Positions 20,842-32,299 are shown, counted from the first letter of the stretch. The stretch is 64,000 bases of DNA from Impatiens glandulifera (GCF_907164915.1 NC_061867.1:31183751-31247750), one strand, 5' to 3'. Translations and numbers: made by a program. The notes: a model not told the origin generated them from the letters alone.

Positions 20842-22547
20842 TGTTAGGATCGGGATCGCCGATAGGGGACCGGGGTCCGGCTAAGGGTAGATCGCTTACA
20901 AAAACAACACACAATAATTGGAACTAATCCGGTTAAAGACTAGAACCGCTCTTAACACTACACAGATTGTCACAGACTCTTGAACCGAGTTCAAGTGTGG
21001 AAATGTCTGTTTCAATCTGAAGCAACGTACACGATTCAGTTTGGAAGGTATTAGAAGTCGGTTAAGGTGGAGAGAAAACCGGTTCGGTTTGAGTGAATAG
21101 TGTTTCGGTTCGGTTAGAGTAAGTAAGCCGATATGTAAAATGAAGAACACGAGACAAATTTTTATAGATGTTCGGAGCAAACTCTCCTACGTCACCCCTT
21201 CTTGTCAAACAGTGAGAAGGATATTCACTAACTGGAATATTCCACAAATACACTCCGATCGAGTCTTATTTACTGCTTGTCGGTTACACCACTCACACAG
21301 TGATTTAATTCTTTTACACAAGGTAAAATAGACAAATTACTTTAACAACGGTTTCACTTTGAAGACAAAATAGACATATCAACTTAGGATGTTCTTTAGG
21401 GCTTGATTATATGAAAAACTTAATTGATTCTTGCTCGCGCGCGTTAAATTCGTCTAGTTGTGAATCGGTAGAAATCTGTGTGTTCTTCGTTGCCTTGGGC
21501 TTCTATTTATATGAGAAATATGACAACGGTCATATTTTTCTCTCTCTAGGGGCTTGGTCATCTAAAGTCGTACTGGTTCAGATAAGGTAGCGTGCACGCC
21601 TTGCCATTTTGGACACGTGGCAGACATGCACTAGGCAACCACCTGTTTTAGAAGATTGCTTGTGATCTTGGGTAAGGTCAGGTAATCATTATCCTGCCCA
21701 TGCCTGGTTTCTTCTTTTACATATTCCCAAGGAATATTTTGTTTGTCTTAACACGTTATCTTCAAGATATTAATATCTTTTGAATATTCATATGTTAGCT
21801 CTTAGGATTTTCGATGGGTTGAACTAGCCGGACACTTTCGGTTTGCAACTCAACCGGTCCTGAATTTGAACCGTTCCAGATATCTGCACAAAGGTTGAAC
21901 CTGTCCGGATTTCATCTCAAACCTGAGAATGCTGAAGTTATTTATTATCCGGAGCTGAGGGCAATTAAATGACCGGAACTTATTTATGACCCGGAGGAAC
22001 TCATTTAATCAACTGGAGCTTGATAACATTTAATAAACCAGAGCATTTAATCAACCGGAACTCATTTATGACCGGAGCAACTCATTTAATAATCGGAGCT
22101 TGACAACATTTAATCAACCGGAACAACTCATTTAATAACTGGAACTCATTAATGACCGGAGCTCATTTATGACCCGCCATGCTTCTTTAAGTGTCGGTTG
22201 ACCGAGCCGGTTTGACCGATCTCCATTTCCGAACCAAAGTCAGACTACTGGTCAATATACCGAACCGATATCATCTGTCAAGCCGATCTCGCCTACAGGT
22301 AAATTTCGATATTTTGCTCAGCTTCCCTGAATTAGAAAAACTTTAAAAATTATTTACAGTCGGTGAAATTTGATCCCTAGTCACCTGTGTAACAGTCATT
22401 AGTGTTTACCACTACACTACAACACGTTTTTATTATATGTTAACCAATTAATATACTTAATATGACTTAGCGGTTTAACATATTTATTTGAACTTAGTTT
22501 ATCTATTCATTAAACTTTTCATAAGTTCTAACAATTATATTCTAACA
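20842..22547 (-). repeat. LTR2 (internal LTR of the A/C complex)
   Basis: TGTTAGGATCGGGATCG...ATTCTAACA, about 1.7 kb, the longest of this group. The right part of its body is closer to LTR4 of element B than to LTR1 or LTR3 (for example GGTCATCTAAAG and the CTTCTATTTATA region). It carries the conserved ATAGATGTTCGG...GTCACCCC block (about 21160-21206) and a private repeat array at about 21955-22180. Tract-like sequence AAAGGGAGAAAT abuts 22547, repeated about 100 bp further on. Confidence 0.75.
21955..22180. repeat. short irregular repeats in LTR2
   Basis: Phrases such as CCGGAACTCATTTATGACC, CCGGAGCAACTCATTTAAT and GAGCTTGACAACATTTAAT recur about every 30-45 bp. They are not seen in LTR1, LTR3 or LTR4, and explain much of the extra length of LTR2. 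Confidence 0.75.
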
Positions 22548-22734
22548 ATTTCTCCCTTTATGATTATTTAGAATAAATATTCAAAACTTGTAATCGTTGC
22601 CTGGTTTAAAATTAACTTAATTTTTCTAACAATTTCTCCCTTTTTGATTATTTAGAATAAATATTCAAAACTTGTAATCGTTGACCGGTTTAAAAATTTA
22701 AATCAGTTTAGGAATTATTGTAATCTAACAATCT

Positions 22735-23868
22735 TAAAATATTTCTAAGGGAAGAAAACTTAGACTCGAGAAGTGGCTTTGTGAGGATGTTAGCCACTTC
22801 ATGTTTGTTCCCTTCATGTGATGTGTCTGTCATCAGCCGGCTGTCCAGATGCAATGTTCTCTCTTCCAAGCTTTTGTCTTGATTTACCTACATTCATAGA
22901 CAATAGAAAATCTGGTCCCCATTTTTCTTTGGGTCCGTGACTTATTAATCCCTTGGGAATCCATACTTTGATTATTTTGATGGATTTTCCGTTGTGTGTA
23001 TGTATAGTATATCTACCTGCTGATGATTTAACTTTAAAGGATGATTTTTGGTAAACATCTCTTGACTTTCGGTCATGTTTTTCCTTGCTATACAAACTAG
23101 CTGTCCTTCTCTCAGATTTTATCCAGCTTGAAGTTGGCTTTACATAAATCATGTCATCCTTTGAAGTTAAATCATTGTAGCTTGTAATTTTTTCCTTGAG
23201 CTTCTCATTCTCAGATGAGATCTCACTTATTGAAACATCAACCTCTTTGATTTGAGATGAACAACTTGAACTATCAGACATGTTTTTTGAAATAGTTTGA
23301 TTAAAGGATTCTGACAATTTTCTGTACTGAATGACCATGTCATTGAGTGCAGCAATTAAATCATCTCGGGTAAAATCATCAAAGGAGAGATCAAATACCT
23401 CAGATTCTTTCTTAGCCGTGAAGCAGGTTTCAACTTTATCATCAATGTCGCTGGATGATGAGTCATCCGAAGCGCTATCGGCCCATTTCCCCTTACTTTC
23501 AGTAGCCATTTGAGCATTCTTCCCTTTCTGGTTCTCCTTTATTTGGTCACTACCTTCAAACAATTGGATCAACTTTTCCCACACTTCTTTTCCCGTTTTC
23601 AATTCTATGACTTTCTCGAAAGTGTTTATGTCTAGAGATTTGAAGATATGTCTCATGCAATGGTTGTCTAGGAGTCTAAGTTGTTTCTTCTCCTATCTTC
23701 AGCCATCCATTCACCCTTCTCTTTCTCGATTTTTATCGAACCTTCCTTTAGGATGGTGCTCATTTCATCATCCAACGTGATCAGATGTAAATACATCTGA
23801 ACCTTCAAGACGCTAAACGCCTCGTTGTTTAACATAAGTGTCTTATCGTTGTGGGTCATGCTTCCCAT
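22735..23868 (-). pseudogene. gag joined to an RNase H end, element C
   Basis: The minus strand starts at the gag N-terminus (23868-23668, with LHLITLDDEMSTIL and EWMAEDRRRNNLDS). After a frameshift near 23660 it continues with KEVWEKLIQLFEGSDQIKEN. It then jumps directly to the acidic post-knuckle region (KGKWADSASDDSSSS), so the rest of capsid and the zinc knuckle are deleted. It runs to the gag end (IKVWIPKGLISHGPK). Soon after, about 22840-22735 encodes the last part of RNase H (VANILTKPLLESKFSSLRNIL). Protease, integrase and RT are absent: a deletion derivative. Confidence 0.8.
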
Positions 23869-23899
23869 CTCTTTCGGTTGCTTGAGTGTTAAGATTCTT

Positions 23900-23911
23900 G
23901 CTCTGATATCA
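23900..23911 (-). other. primer-binding site beside LTR3
   Basis: The minus strand reads TGATATCAGAGC, one base from the canonical TGGTATCAGAGC, two bases from LTR3. Confidence 0.8.
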
Positions 23912-23913
23912 CT

Positions 23914-25107
23914 TGTTAGGATCGGGATGGCCGATAGTGTTCCGGTGTCCGGCTAATCGGTTATCGCTTATAACAACACAAAAACAGCAATTGGAACTAA
24001 TCTGGTTAAAGATTAGAACCGTTCTTAACACTACACAGATTGTCACAAACTCTTGAACCGAGTTCAAGTGCGGAAATGTCTGTTTCAATCTGAAGCAACT
24101 CATACAATTCGGTTTGGAAGGTATTTAGAAGGGATCGGTTGAAGTGGAGAGAGGGACCGGTTCGATTTGATTGAATGGTAATTTGGTTCGGTTAGTGTAA
24201 ATGAGCCGAAAAGTAAAGTAGAGAACATAAGACAAAATTTTATGGATGTTCGGAGTTGAATCATCTATGTCACCCCTTCTTCTCAAACAGTGCGAAGGAT
24301 ATTCACTAACTAGAATATTCCACAAACAAACACTCACTCTGATCGAGTCTTATTTACCACTCGTCGGTTACACCACTCACACAGTGATGTAATGCTTTTA
24401 CACAAGGTAAAATACACAAATTACTTTTACAACGCTTTCACTTTGAAAACAGAATAACTATATCAACTTAGGATGTTCTTTAGGGCTTGATTATATGAAA
24501 AGCTCAGTTGATTCTTGCTCGCGCGCATTGTTGTTTGTTTACTGTTCTTGGCTTCCTTTATATAGAGAATATGACAACGATCATATTTCTCTCTCTTCTA
24601 TTGATTGGTCAGCCGAACAGGTCAGGTTCAGGTGGCGTGTACGCTTTGTCATTTTTGACACATGGTAGACATGCATTAGTGGCCGCTTGTTTCAGAAGAT
24701 TGATTGTGATCTTGGATAATTAATCATTATTGCTTTTGTTGCATGCTTCTGACTCGGATCACGGATCCTTCTTGGGTTTATTTTCAAGAGATTCATTACG
24801 TCATCTTTCACAAATCGTTTTAAGAAATGTTTGGCCGGTTAAAAATTAGCTTATTTAATCTTTCTAACAATTTCTCCCTTTTTGATTATTCAGAATAAAT
24901 ATTCAAAACTTGTAAGTGTTGGCCGATTTGAAATCGTTTTAAGAAGTGTTTGGCCGGTTAAAAATTAGCTTATTTAATCTTTCTAACAATTTCCCCGTTT
25001 TTGATTATTTAGAATAAATATTCAAAACTTGTAAGTGTTGGCCGGTTTGAAATCGTTTTAACAAGTGTTTGGCCGGTTAAAAATTAGCTTACTTAATCTT
25101 TCTAACA
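23914..25107 (-). repeat. LTR3 (5' LTR of element C / of the complex)
   Basis: TGTTAGGATCGGGATGG...TCTTTCTAACA, about 1.19 kb, near-identical in layout to LTR1 (shared GCTTGATTATATGAAAAGCT, shared TTTGTTTACT and GGTCAGCCGAAC). The conserved block is at about 24238-24282 and a TATA-like box (minus TCTATATAAAGG) near 24555-24566. Its last 300 bp contain repeated LTR-end modules. Confidence 0.85.
24800..25107. repeat. about 128-bp tandem modules at the LTR3 end
   Basis: The string TTAAAAATTAGCTTA, then AATCTTTCTAACA, then a tract-like TTTC(T/C)CC(G/C)TTTTTGATTAT and AGAATAAATATTCAAAACTT recurs at about 128-bp spacing (around 24838, 24958 and 25080). Each module contains what elsewhere is the LTR terminus plus polypurine tract. 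Confidence 0.8.
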
Positions 25108-25362
25108 TGGATAATATTAATTCTATCTAAAATATTTATAGATAAATATTTTTTTAAATATATTCTTATCCATGAATATGCACGGTATTAATGCTAGTTA
25201 ATTTAATCAATATATTTTCTTCCTTTACTACTTTATAACTAGAGAAATGATAAGTGCAAGAGATGGGTATGGGTAGTTGTGACAACGTGTAAAAAAGGAA
25301 AATTAGAAGCGCGTCTATTCGTATTCTTTTTCTTTTCGTCTTCCATTACGCCTAATTTTTTC

Positions 25363-25411
25363 CATTACTTTCTCTGTCTATCAAAAATTGGTAATCTGTT
25401 TCTACCATCTG
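25363..25411. repeat. left copy of 49-bp direct repeat flanking element D
   Basis: Starts CATTACTTTCTC and ends TACCATCTG, the last two bases overlapping the LTR TG. It matches 33853-33901 with about three mismatches. Nothing else of the flank is shared. Confidence 0.85.
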
Positions 25412-27282
25412 ATAGGATCGGTTTTATCGATAGAGACGGGGGTCTGGCTAAGGATGAAGGCTTATAAAAAACGGTTTGAAAGAAATCCTGTTAGGGATTT
25501 AATTCGCTTTCTATTCTACGCAAACTTATGTAAATACTTGAAACTGATTCAAGACGGAATCGTTTACTTGGGTTTGAAGCACACAAGATAAAATATAAAA
25601 AGATGACATAAGTGAAGAACACAACAGTTTGTTTATGGATGTTCGGAGAAACTCTCCTACGTCACCCCTTCTTCTAACCACCGGAAGGATTCACTATAAT
25701 ATGATTCGAATCAGTTACAGTTTACACACACACTTAGCTCATTATTGAACAGAACATTTTCTGTTCAATTACAAGATGAAGAATATCACTCAGCTAAAGG
25801 TGTTTTGATTCTAGCTCTCTCTCTTGATTCACACACAGTACAATCAGAAAGAAGCTTCACAGTATGAATTCAGTAAGCAAGATGATTGAGTAGTTTCTCT
25901 CTTTGCAAAATCAGATTGCTTGTTCGTTGTATTCGCTTGTTCGTTGGGCAGATTGTCCGTTGTCCTTGAGATTTGTTAAATACTGAGCAAGAGCTAACGG
26001 TCGAATCTTTAGAATGATACGTGGTACTCTTCCATTGGAAAGCCTCCATTGTACACATCAGGTTCTGAGCACAAGGTCGTAGCCGTACATCACTGGTAGT
26101 GCGCCGAATATTCCATCAGTGATGTACCTGCAAAACAAGTAATGTGAGGAAAATTCTTTAATGGCATTCCTTGATTGGATGCATATAACTGTTTTACTAA
26201 TCTTCACTAGAAAATGGAGCAAGAGTAGGGTACAGCTATAGCACGTGGTAGGTGAAATGCTAGATTCACGCGTACTGCTTAAACTGAGCATTAGACGTAT
26301 TTCAGTTAGACGGATTGTGAAAATCAGTCTAATGAAATAAAAAATCTCCTTCTAATAGAAAACGTCTATTAGACCGTCTGGTCTAATAAAATTAGACTCA
26401 CGTCTAATTACAATAACCATTAGACTGCACGTCTAACTCCACTGAGTTAGACTGCATCTCTAATTCCGGTTCTACCTCAGACTTGTCTGAAGGAATTAGA
26501 CGCACGTCTAACTTTCACAAATAGACTACACGTCTAAATATCCAATAACCATTAGACTACACGTCTAACTCCACCTAGTTAGACTGTACGTCTAATTCCT
26601 GTTCTACCTCAGACTTGTCTGAAAGAGTTAGACGCACGTCTAAATTTCACTAATTAGACTACACGTCTAATTATCCAATAACCATTAGACTTCACGTCTA
26701 ACTCCACTAAGTTAGACTGCACGTCTAATTCCGGTTGTACCTCAGACTTGTCTGAAGGAGTTAGACTCACGTCTAACTTTCACTTTTCTATTACACTGCA
26801 CGTCTAATTCCGCATAAATTAGACTATCCGTCTAATTACAAATATATTAGACTATACGTCTAACTCCGGTGAGTTAGACTGTACATCTAATTTCAAACAT
26901 ATTAGACTTACGTCTAATTACGTGTATTCATTAGACTTACGTCTAATTCTTTACATTCATTAGACTACACGTCTAATTCCGTGTATTTATTAGACCATCC
27001 GTCTAATTACAGGTCTATTAGACTACACGTCTAACTCCGATGAGTTAGACTGTACGTCTAATTCTATGCATTCATTAGACTACACGTCGAACTCCGATGA
27101 GTTAGACTGTACGTCTAATTCTATGCATTTATTGCCAAAATCGGTCTAATGACCCTCATTAGAGCTAAGTCTTATGAAATATTGTTTCAGTACACCTGCA
27201 TCAAAACTCATAAGTTATTTCATCATCAAAATCTCAGTGGTTAAATTATTTCAACACTTAGTCAAAATAATTTGACCCAACA
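25410..27282 (-). repeat. 3' LTR of element D
   Basis: 1,873 bp, TGATAGGATCGG...GACCCAACA, ending against a strong polypurine tract. It contains CTTGAAACTGATTCAAG (about 25537-25553), the conserved ATGGATGTTCGG...GTCACCCC block (about 25634-25676) and an array of TTAGAC/GTCTAA palindromes over about 26320-27125. Confidence 0.85.
26320..27125. repeat. TTAGAC...GTCTAA palindrome array in LTR of D
   Basis: Dozens of inverted-repeat motifs of the form TTAGAC-N(3-6)-GTCTAA, for example TTAGACTGCACGTCTAA. The first part is organised in 133-bp units starting about 26414, 26547 and 26680, followed by shorter units. The same array is at 32949-33715 in the other LTR. Confidence 0.95.
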
Positions 27283-27300
27283 ATTTCCCCCTTTTTGATG
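27283..27300 (-). other. polypurine tract of element D
   Basis: The minus strand reads CATCAAAAAGGGGGAAAT immediately before the LTR start TGTTGGGTC. This is the plus-strand priming site and confirms orientation. Confidence 0.85.
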
Positions 27301-27575
27301 AAGAAATTGCAAACCTGCATACATATATCAAAATATGCATTCATCATATAAATAAACAAAACCCCCTTTGCATGCAAGTAAATCAATAAAAATATCCAAG
27401 TCAATCACATATGAGTGTTTTCAGAAGAAACACAAAAAACATTGTTCAACATAACCAAAATAAGTTTACTCAAAAACATCATAAGGGTTTTCAAAAGAGC
27501 TTCCAAAAAGACATTTAAACTCTATTCTTCTTCTTCTTTTTCTAGACTTTACTTCTGGAGAGGATAGGCTTCGAC

Positions 27576-28334
27576 CTAAGAAATCTCTAAGACTGCGGTT
27601 AGAGGGGAGTTGGAGTCTTCCTTTTTCCTTTTCTTGGATTTAAGTGTCTCCATCCTTTGAACATAATCGACAACCTTCTAGAAATCCAAAATTTTAAAAG
27701 GAAGGGGAAAACTCTTACCAGGTTCATTCGGAAGGAAACAAAGAAGGGAGCTAAGAGGACCATCAAAGCCGGAAATCTTCTTCCGAGCAACAACCACTCT
27801 AACAAGATTTCCGAAGAGGAAGCTTGTCCAGTTCACAGGAACACCCCTGGTGATAACCACCATTATCTAAAAGACCTTCGTACAATACTTGTAGGAAAAC
27901 TCCTTAGAAAGAAGGGATTTCGATACGATGTCGCTTAACAGAGCATATTCAACCTTTAGGAGGTTTTTCTTTCCATGAATGTCTACTTCAGGGGAATCAG
28001 AAAAGACTTTCATTATCGTATACATTATATCAGGAGGAATGGTTGAGAACTCATCGATGCCTACTTTTGGAAGTTGGAAAAACATACAGAAGGACTCTTC
28101 GGTGATACAGATCATCTGGACCATCACGGCCCCAACAATAACTTTGTCTTGATAGAAGCTAGTGGTATCGAAGAATTCGTTGACTAGCTGTTCATGATAT
28201 AATGCATGAGGAGAAAGGAACTTCCTAAGACTGGAGGCTTTAAGAGATTCAAACATCCTATGCATTCTCGGAGATTTGAAAGTGGATACGGATTGAAATT
28301 CCACTTGAATCGATTTTGGACGGAAGGATGACAT
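27576..28334 (-). pseudogene. X gene of element D (X1-type accessory protein)
   Basis: ATG at 28334 (MSSFRPKSIQVEFQSVSTF) to TAG at 27576: 759 bp, 252 codons, one frame throughout with two in-frame TAG stops (about 27867 and 27678). Blocks: LRKFLSPHALY, then LVNEFFDTTSF, then CMFFQLPKVGIDEF, then VPVNWTSFLFGNLVRVV, and a basic tail (LKSKKRKKED). Text and position, nearest RNase H, match X1 of elements A and B. It is the only accessory gene in D. A TATA-like box lies 95 bp upstream and a G-box 275 bp upstream. I recall similar predicted proteins in Lamiales genomes but cannot confirm this; function unknown. Confidence 0.75.
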
Positions 28335-28422
28335 TACGATTTGATGAACAAGGGTTAGAATGATTCGACTTCTAAAAAGAGAGAGATTGATTTCAAAGGT
28401 CTTCTATCTTTTAGAGTGAATA

Positions 28423-28614
28423 ATCCTATAAATAACAGGGTTTTTAATCATATAGGAGAAAACTAATGATTATTCCTACCGTCAAGAACTTCAAAAGTCA
28501 GTTCCCAATAAACACAACATTTAATGTTAGCATGAAACCGAACGTTTAATACTAAGTGTACAAGCAAAAGTTGTCAGAAATATTAGTCATTCCTTGCATA
28601 TTGAGAGACACGTG
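28423..28614 (-). promoter_or_regulatory. promoter region of X in element D
   Basis: The minus strand has TTATTTATAGGATTA at 28423-28437 (TATA-like, about 95 bp from the start) and a G-box CACGTG at 28609-28614. Further upstream (about 28735-28925) are several TTAGACG/CGTCTAA motifs like those of the LTR array. Confidence 0.5.
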
Positions 28615-29117
28615 TCTTCAATTCTGTTGAGGAATGACTAATATAGTTTTCGACGGGAAAATAAACTTGAGTAGAGATAATTAAAGGACAGCTGTCCAAA
28701 TAGCCAGAAGATGAAGAGTCTAATTACATCAGTAGTTAGACGTTTACTCTCCTTTTCACATTTTTACCTCCCTTTTAAAAATCAGTCTATTAAACGTGTC
28801 CGTCTAATTATGCAATAAAATCACATGAGACACGCGTGTCTAGTTAGACGTGAGCATCCTCTTGCTCATTACGTAAAAACGTCTAATCGTCTATTAGACG
28901 TATCCGTCTATTAGACGTATCAGTCTGACCATGCAGGTTAAAATAACCAAGACGATAATTTCAGATGAAGATGAAACTGCTAAAGTAGACGAGTGTCTAA
29001 GTATTTGTGTTTCTTAAAACTCTGAATCCCTAAGACAAATTAAGACCCCCGTCTTTCATATCTGTTCAGTTGCGTTTTGAACAATATGTCCCCCCTTAAT
29101 TTATGCACGTAATCAGA

Positions 29118-30811
29118 TCAATCAAGATCATAAAGACCTAACATGTTTCTAAAGTGAGAAAACTTAGCTTCCGGTAGGGGTTACGTGAAAATGTCTACAG
29201 TTGGTTGATCTGTAGGAACATGTTCAAGACGAATCTGCATCTGATTGACGTGTTCTCGGATGACATGATGCCTGATTTCAATATGCTTTGTCCAAGAGTG
29301 CATAACTGAATTGTAGGAGATTGCGATAGTAGTTGTGTTGTCGCAGAAAATTGGAGATTCATCAGCCTCAATCCCATAATCTCTGAGCTGTTGTGGAATC
29401 CACAGAACTTGAGAGCAATAACTTCCAGCTGCAAGATACTCTGCTTCAGTTGTAGACGTGGCGACCGACGTCTGCTTCTTGCTGAACCATGTGATTAGAC
29501 GATCTCCAAGGAAATGGCAAGTTCCATTTGTGCTTTTTCTATCAATTTTGCATCCTACATAATCTGCATCTGAGAAAATAATTAAATAGAAACTAGAATA
29601 CTTCGGATACCACAGTCCCACATTTTGTGTTCCCTTTAAGTATTTAAGAATACGTTTAGCAGTAGTAAAATGAGAGAGTTTAGGATCAGCCTGAAATCTG
29701 CCACAGACACCAACAGCAAATTGAATGTCTGGTCTGCTAGCAGTTACATACAGCAAAGAACTGATGTGTCCTCTATATGCTGTTACATCGACACTTTGGC
29801 CACCTTCATCTTTATCCAATTTTATCGAAGAGCTCATTGGAGTAGCTGTTGCAGAACAGTTCTCCTAACCAAACTTCTTTAGCAGTACTTTGATGTATTT
29901 TGCCTAGTTGATAAGAGTTCCGTTTTCTAGCTGACGGATTTGAAGCCCAAGGAAGAATGTAAGTTCTCCCATCATGCTCATTTCAAACTTGTCCTACATC
30001 AGCTTGGCAAATTTCTCACATAATTTGGGGTTAGTTGAGAAAAAAATAATGTCATCAACATATATCTGAACAAGCAGGATGTGAGAATCTTTAGTATATG
30101 TAAACATGGTTTTATCCACTGTTCCAACAACAAAGTCATGATCAAACAAGAAGTCGGTTAAAGTGTCATACCAAGCTCTAGGAGCTTGTTTCAAGTCATA
30201 CAATGCTTTGTCAAGCCTATAAACATGATTTGGCAAAACATGATCTACAAAACCAGGGGGTTGCTCAACATATACTTCTTCACTTAATTTTCCATTTAAG
30301 AATGTACTTTTCACATCCATTTGAAAGACTTTAAAATTCTTAAATGATGCATATGCTAGGAAGATTCTGATTGCCTCTAGTTTGGCAACCGGTGTAAAAG
30401 ACTCATCAAAATCAATACCTTCCTCTTGTTTGTATCCTTGAGCAACTAAACGAGCTTTGTTTCTAATGACTAATCCATCTTCACTAAGCTTGTGTCTAAA
30501 GACCCATCTTGTTCCTATAACTGACTTGTCAGTTGGTCTAGGAGTGAGATACGACACTTTATTTCTAGCAAATTGGTTTAAATCCTCTTGCATAGCATTG
30601 ATCCAATCTGGATTAACTATAGCTTCACCAATTTTCTTAGGTTCAATTTGAGAAATAAATACAGAATTGGCCATTTATCCATCAGTTGACGTCTTGTCCT
30701 TTGAGGAGAAAAAGGATTTCCGATTATCAGTTCTAGTGGATGATTTCTGTTCCATCTGAAGTTGGATCCATGTGGATTGGTCATCTGAACTAGTGACACC
30801 GCGACATCCAA
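29118..30811 (-). pseudogene. reverse transcriptase-RNase H region, element D
   Basis: Copies element RNA into DNA in virus-like particles. The RT part (30674-29994) opens with [20 protein letters not shown], then [42 protein letters not shown] and the catalytic [10 protein letters not shown]. RNase H (29837-29118) shows SDADYVGCKIDRKSTNGT, EAEYLAAGSYCSQVLW, FCDNTTTIAIS and IRHHVIREHV. Breaks: frame loss at about 29840-29990 and a stop inside VDIFT-x-PLPEAKF near 29180. The end is the TGA at 29118. Confidence 0.85.
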
Positions 30812-31090
30812 ACTCTCAACTTCTTGTTGAACAGGAGTTTACACGTCTGGTTGAATTTCAACCGGATCAGCCACTGGATTAAATAGAGCCATCCGCTTGT
30901 CCAAAGTTTCTTCTTCTTCACTTACAAACTCAAGACTAGCCGCTTTTAGTCTGTCAGCAAGATCAATGGGTTCATTAGATTTGCTCTCAACAGGCTCATC
31001 AAAAACTACATGAAGGGATTCTTCATTAGTCTGTGTTCTTTTATTCTATACTTTGTAAGCCTTGCTTACTGATGAGTATCCCAACATGAA

Positions 31091-31982
31091 TCACTCATCT
31101 GCTTTAGCAGCAAAAGCCGTCAAATAAACATTTCTATTGTTATGGATAAAACATTTACACCCAAATATCTTGAAGTAAGAAACTGTGGGAATTCTCCCAT
31201 AGTACAGTTCATAGGGAGTTTTATTAAAACGTTTGTTGATTATAGACCAGTTTTGTGTACAGCAGGCAATACTAATGGCTTCCGCCCGGAACCTTTGAGG
31301 TACATCAGATTCAGCAAGCATAGACCTCGCTGCTTCCTTCAGAGTTCTCACTCTTCTCTCAGCAATGTCGTTTTGCTGTGGAGTTCTGGCACTAGACAAC
31401 TCGTATCTAATTTCAATCTCCTCGAGATAAGATGATAGGTATCTGTTAGTGAACTCAGTTCCATGATCACTTCTAATGCATGTAATATTTAGAGATTTCT
31501 GATTCTGAATCCTTTTAAATATCCTAATCAAGTTTTCAGCAGTTTTATCTTTTGATGGTAAAAATGCAACCCATGTAAAACGAGAAAAATCATCAATAAC
31601 AATTAAGGCAAATCTCATTCCTCCTAAACTCTTTACAGGAATTGGACCAAAAAGATCCATATGTAAAAGTTCTAGGATATGTCTGGATTGTAATTTCTTT
31701 TTTGCTTTTGAACGATGATCTGCCCTGTTCGCCTAACTGGCAAGCAGTGCTTATCTTTTCCTTTGAAAACTGAAGTTTGGACAAACCAATAACTAAATTG
31801 TTTGAACAAATGTTGTTGATGGTACTAAAATTCAAATGGTTCAAACGTTTATGCCATAACAATTTCTGGTCATTCTTGGTAATCATACACATAGGGTCAG
31901 AAGCCTCTTTTTTCCAATTCATTTTATATGAATTTCCTACTCTTCTTCCAGTAAATAAAATTTTTCCATCTTGGTCTTTCAC
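31091..31982 (-). pseudogene. integrase region, element D
   Basis: Inserts element DNA into the genome. The zinc-binding start (WHKRLNH, HX4H) is at about 31860-31835. The second Cys of the Cys pair is uncertain because of a frame change near 31730. The core follows: MDLFGPIPV (first Asp), RSDHGTEFTN (second Asp) and RTPQQNDIAERRVR (Glu), then FKIFGCKCFIHNN. The catalytic D, D and E can all be read, although frames change near 31600-31730. A stop near 31090 separates it from the RT region. Confidence 0.8.
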
Positions 31983-32265
31983 TAAACATGCATGAGTTTT
32001 GAAAATCTACTGACAAACCGTTATCACATAATTGACTAATGCTGATTAAGTTATAACACAAATTGTCAACAAGCAACACGTCATTAATAGTTAGGTTACC
32101 ATGGATAATCTTACCCTTAGCCATGGTCTTACCCTTCTTGTTGTCACCAAATGTGATATTTGGTCCAGAGCAATCTGATATATTAGTGAGAAGTCGTCTG
32201 TTTCCTGTCATATGTCTGGAACATCCGCTATCAAGATACCATACAGATTCCTCCAGTCCTTCGTT
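31924..32265 (-). pseudogene. aspartic protease region, element D
   Basis: Cleaves the element polyprotein. WYLDSGCSRHMTGN (DSG active site intact) lies at about 32258-32212, followed by ITFGDNKKGKTMAKGKIIHG and the LVDNLCYNLISISQLCD stretch, matching proteases of elements B and F. A frameshift near 31990 leads to the integrase frame. Confidence 0.8.
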
Positions 32266-32299
32266 TATTTGTACCTACATAAATATATATTTACAATCT

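Larger units (their letters stand above)
13112..25107 (-). mobile_element. Three-LTR copia complex (elements A and C)
   Basis: Order on the plus strand: LTR1 (13112-14250), cassette genes X3, X2, X1, RNase H stub, primer site, LTR2 (20842-22547), a gag/RNase H chimera, primer site, LTR3 (23914-25107). All parts read on the minus strand. LTR1 and LTR3 resemble each other more than either resembles LTR2. The outer flanks TGAAT (13107-13111) and TGGAT (25108-25112) agree at four of five bases, as a decayed target duplication would. The simplest reading is one insertion whose interior was rearranged by recombination with a relative. Two tandem elements sharing LTR2 is the alternative. Confidence 0.75.

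Noticed and set aside
26320..27125. Regularly spaced palindromic repeats, CRISPR-like at first sight
   Set aside because: The sequence is plant DNA inside an LTR, spacers are not unique, units are nested and irregular, and no cas-like gene exists.
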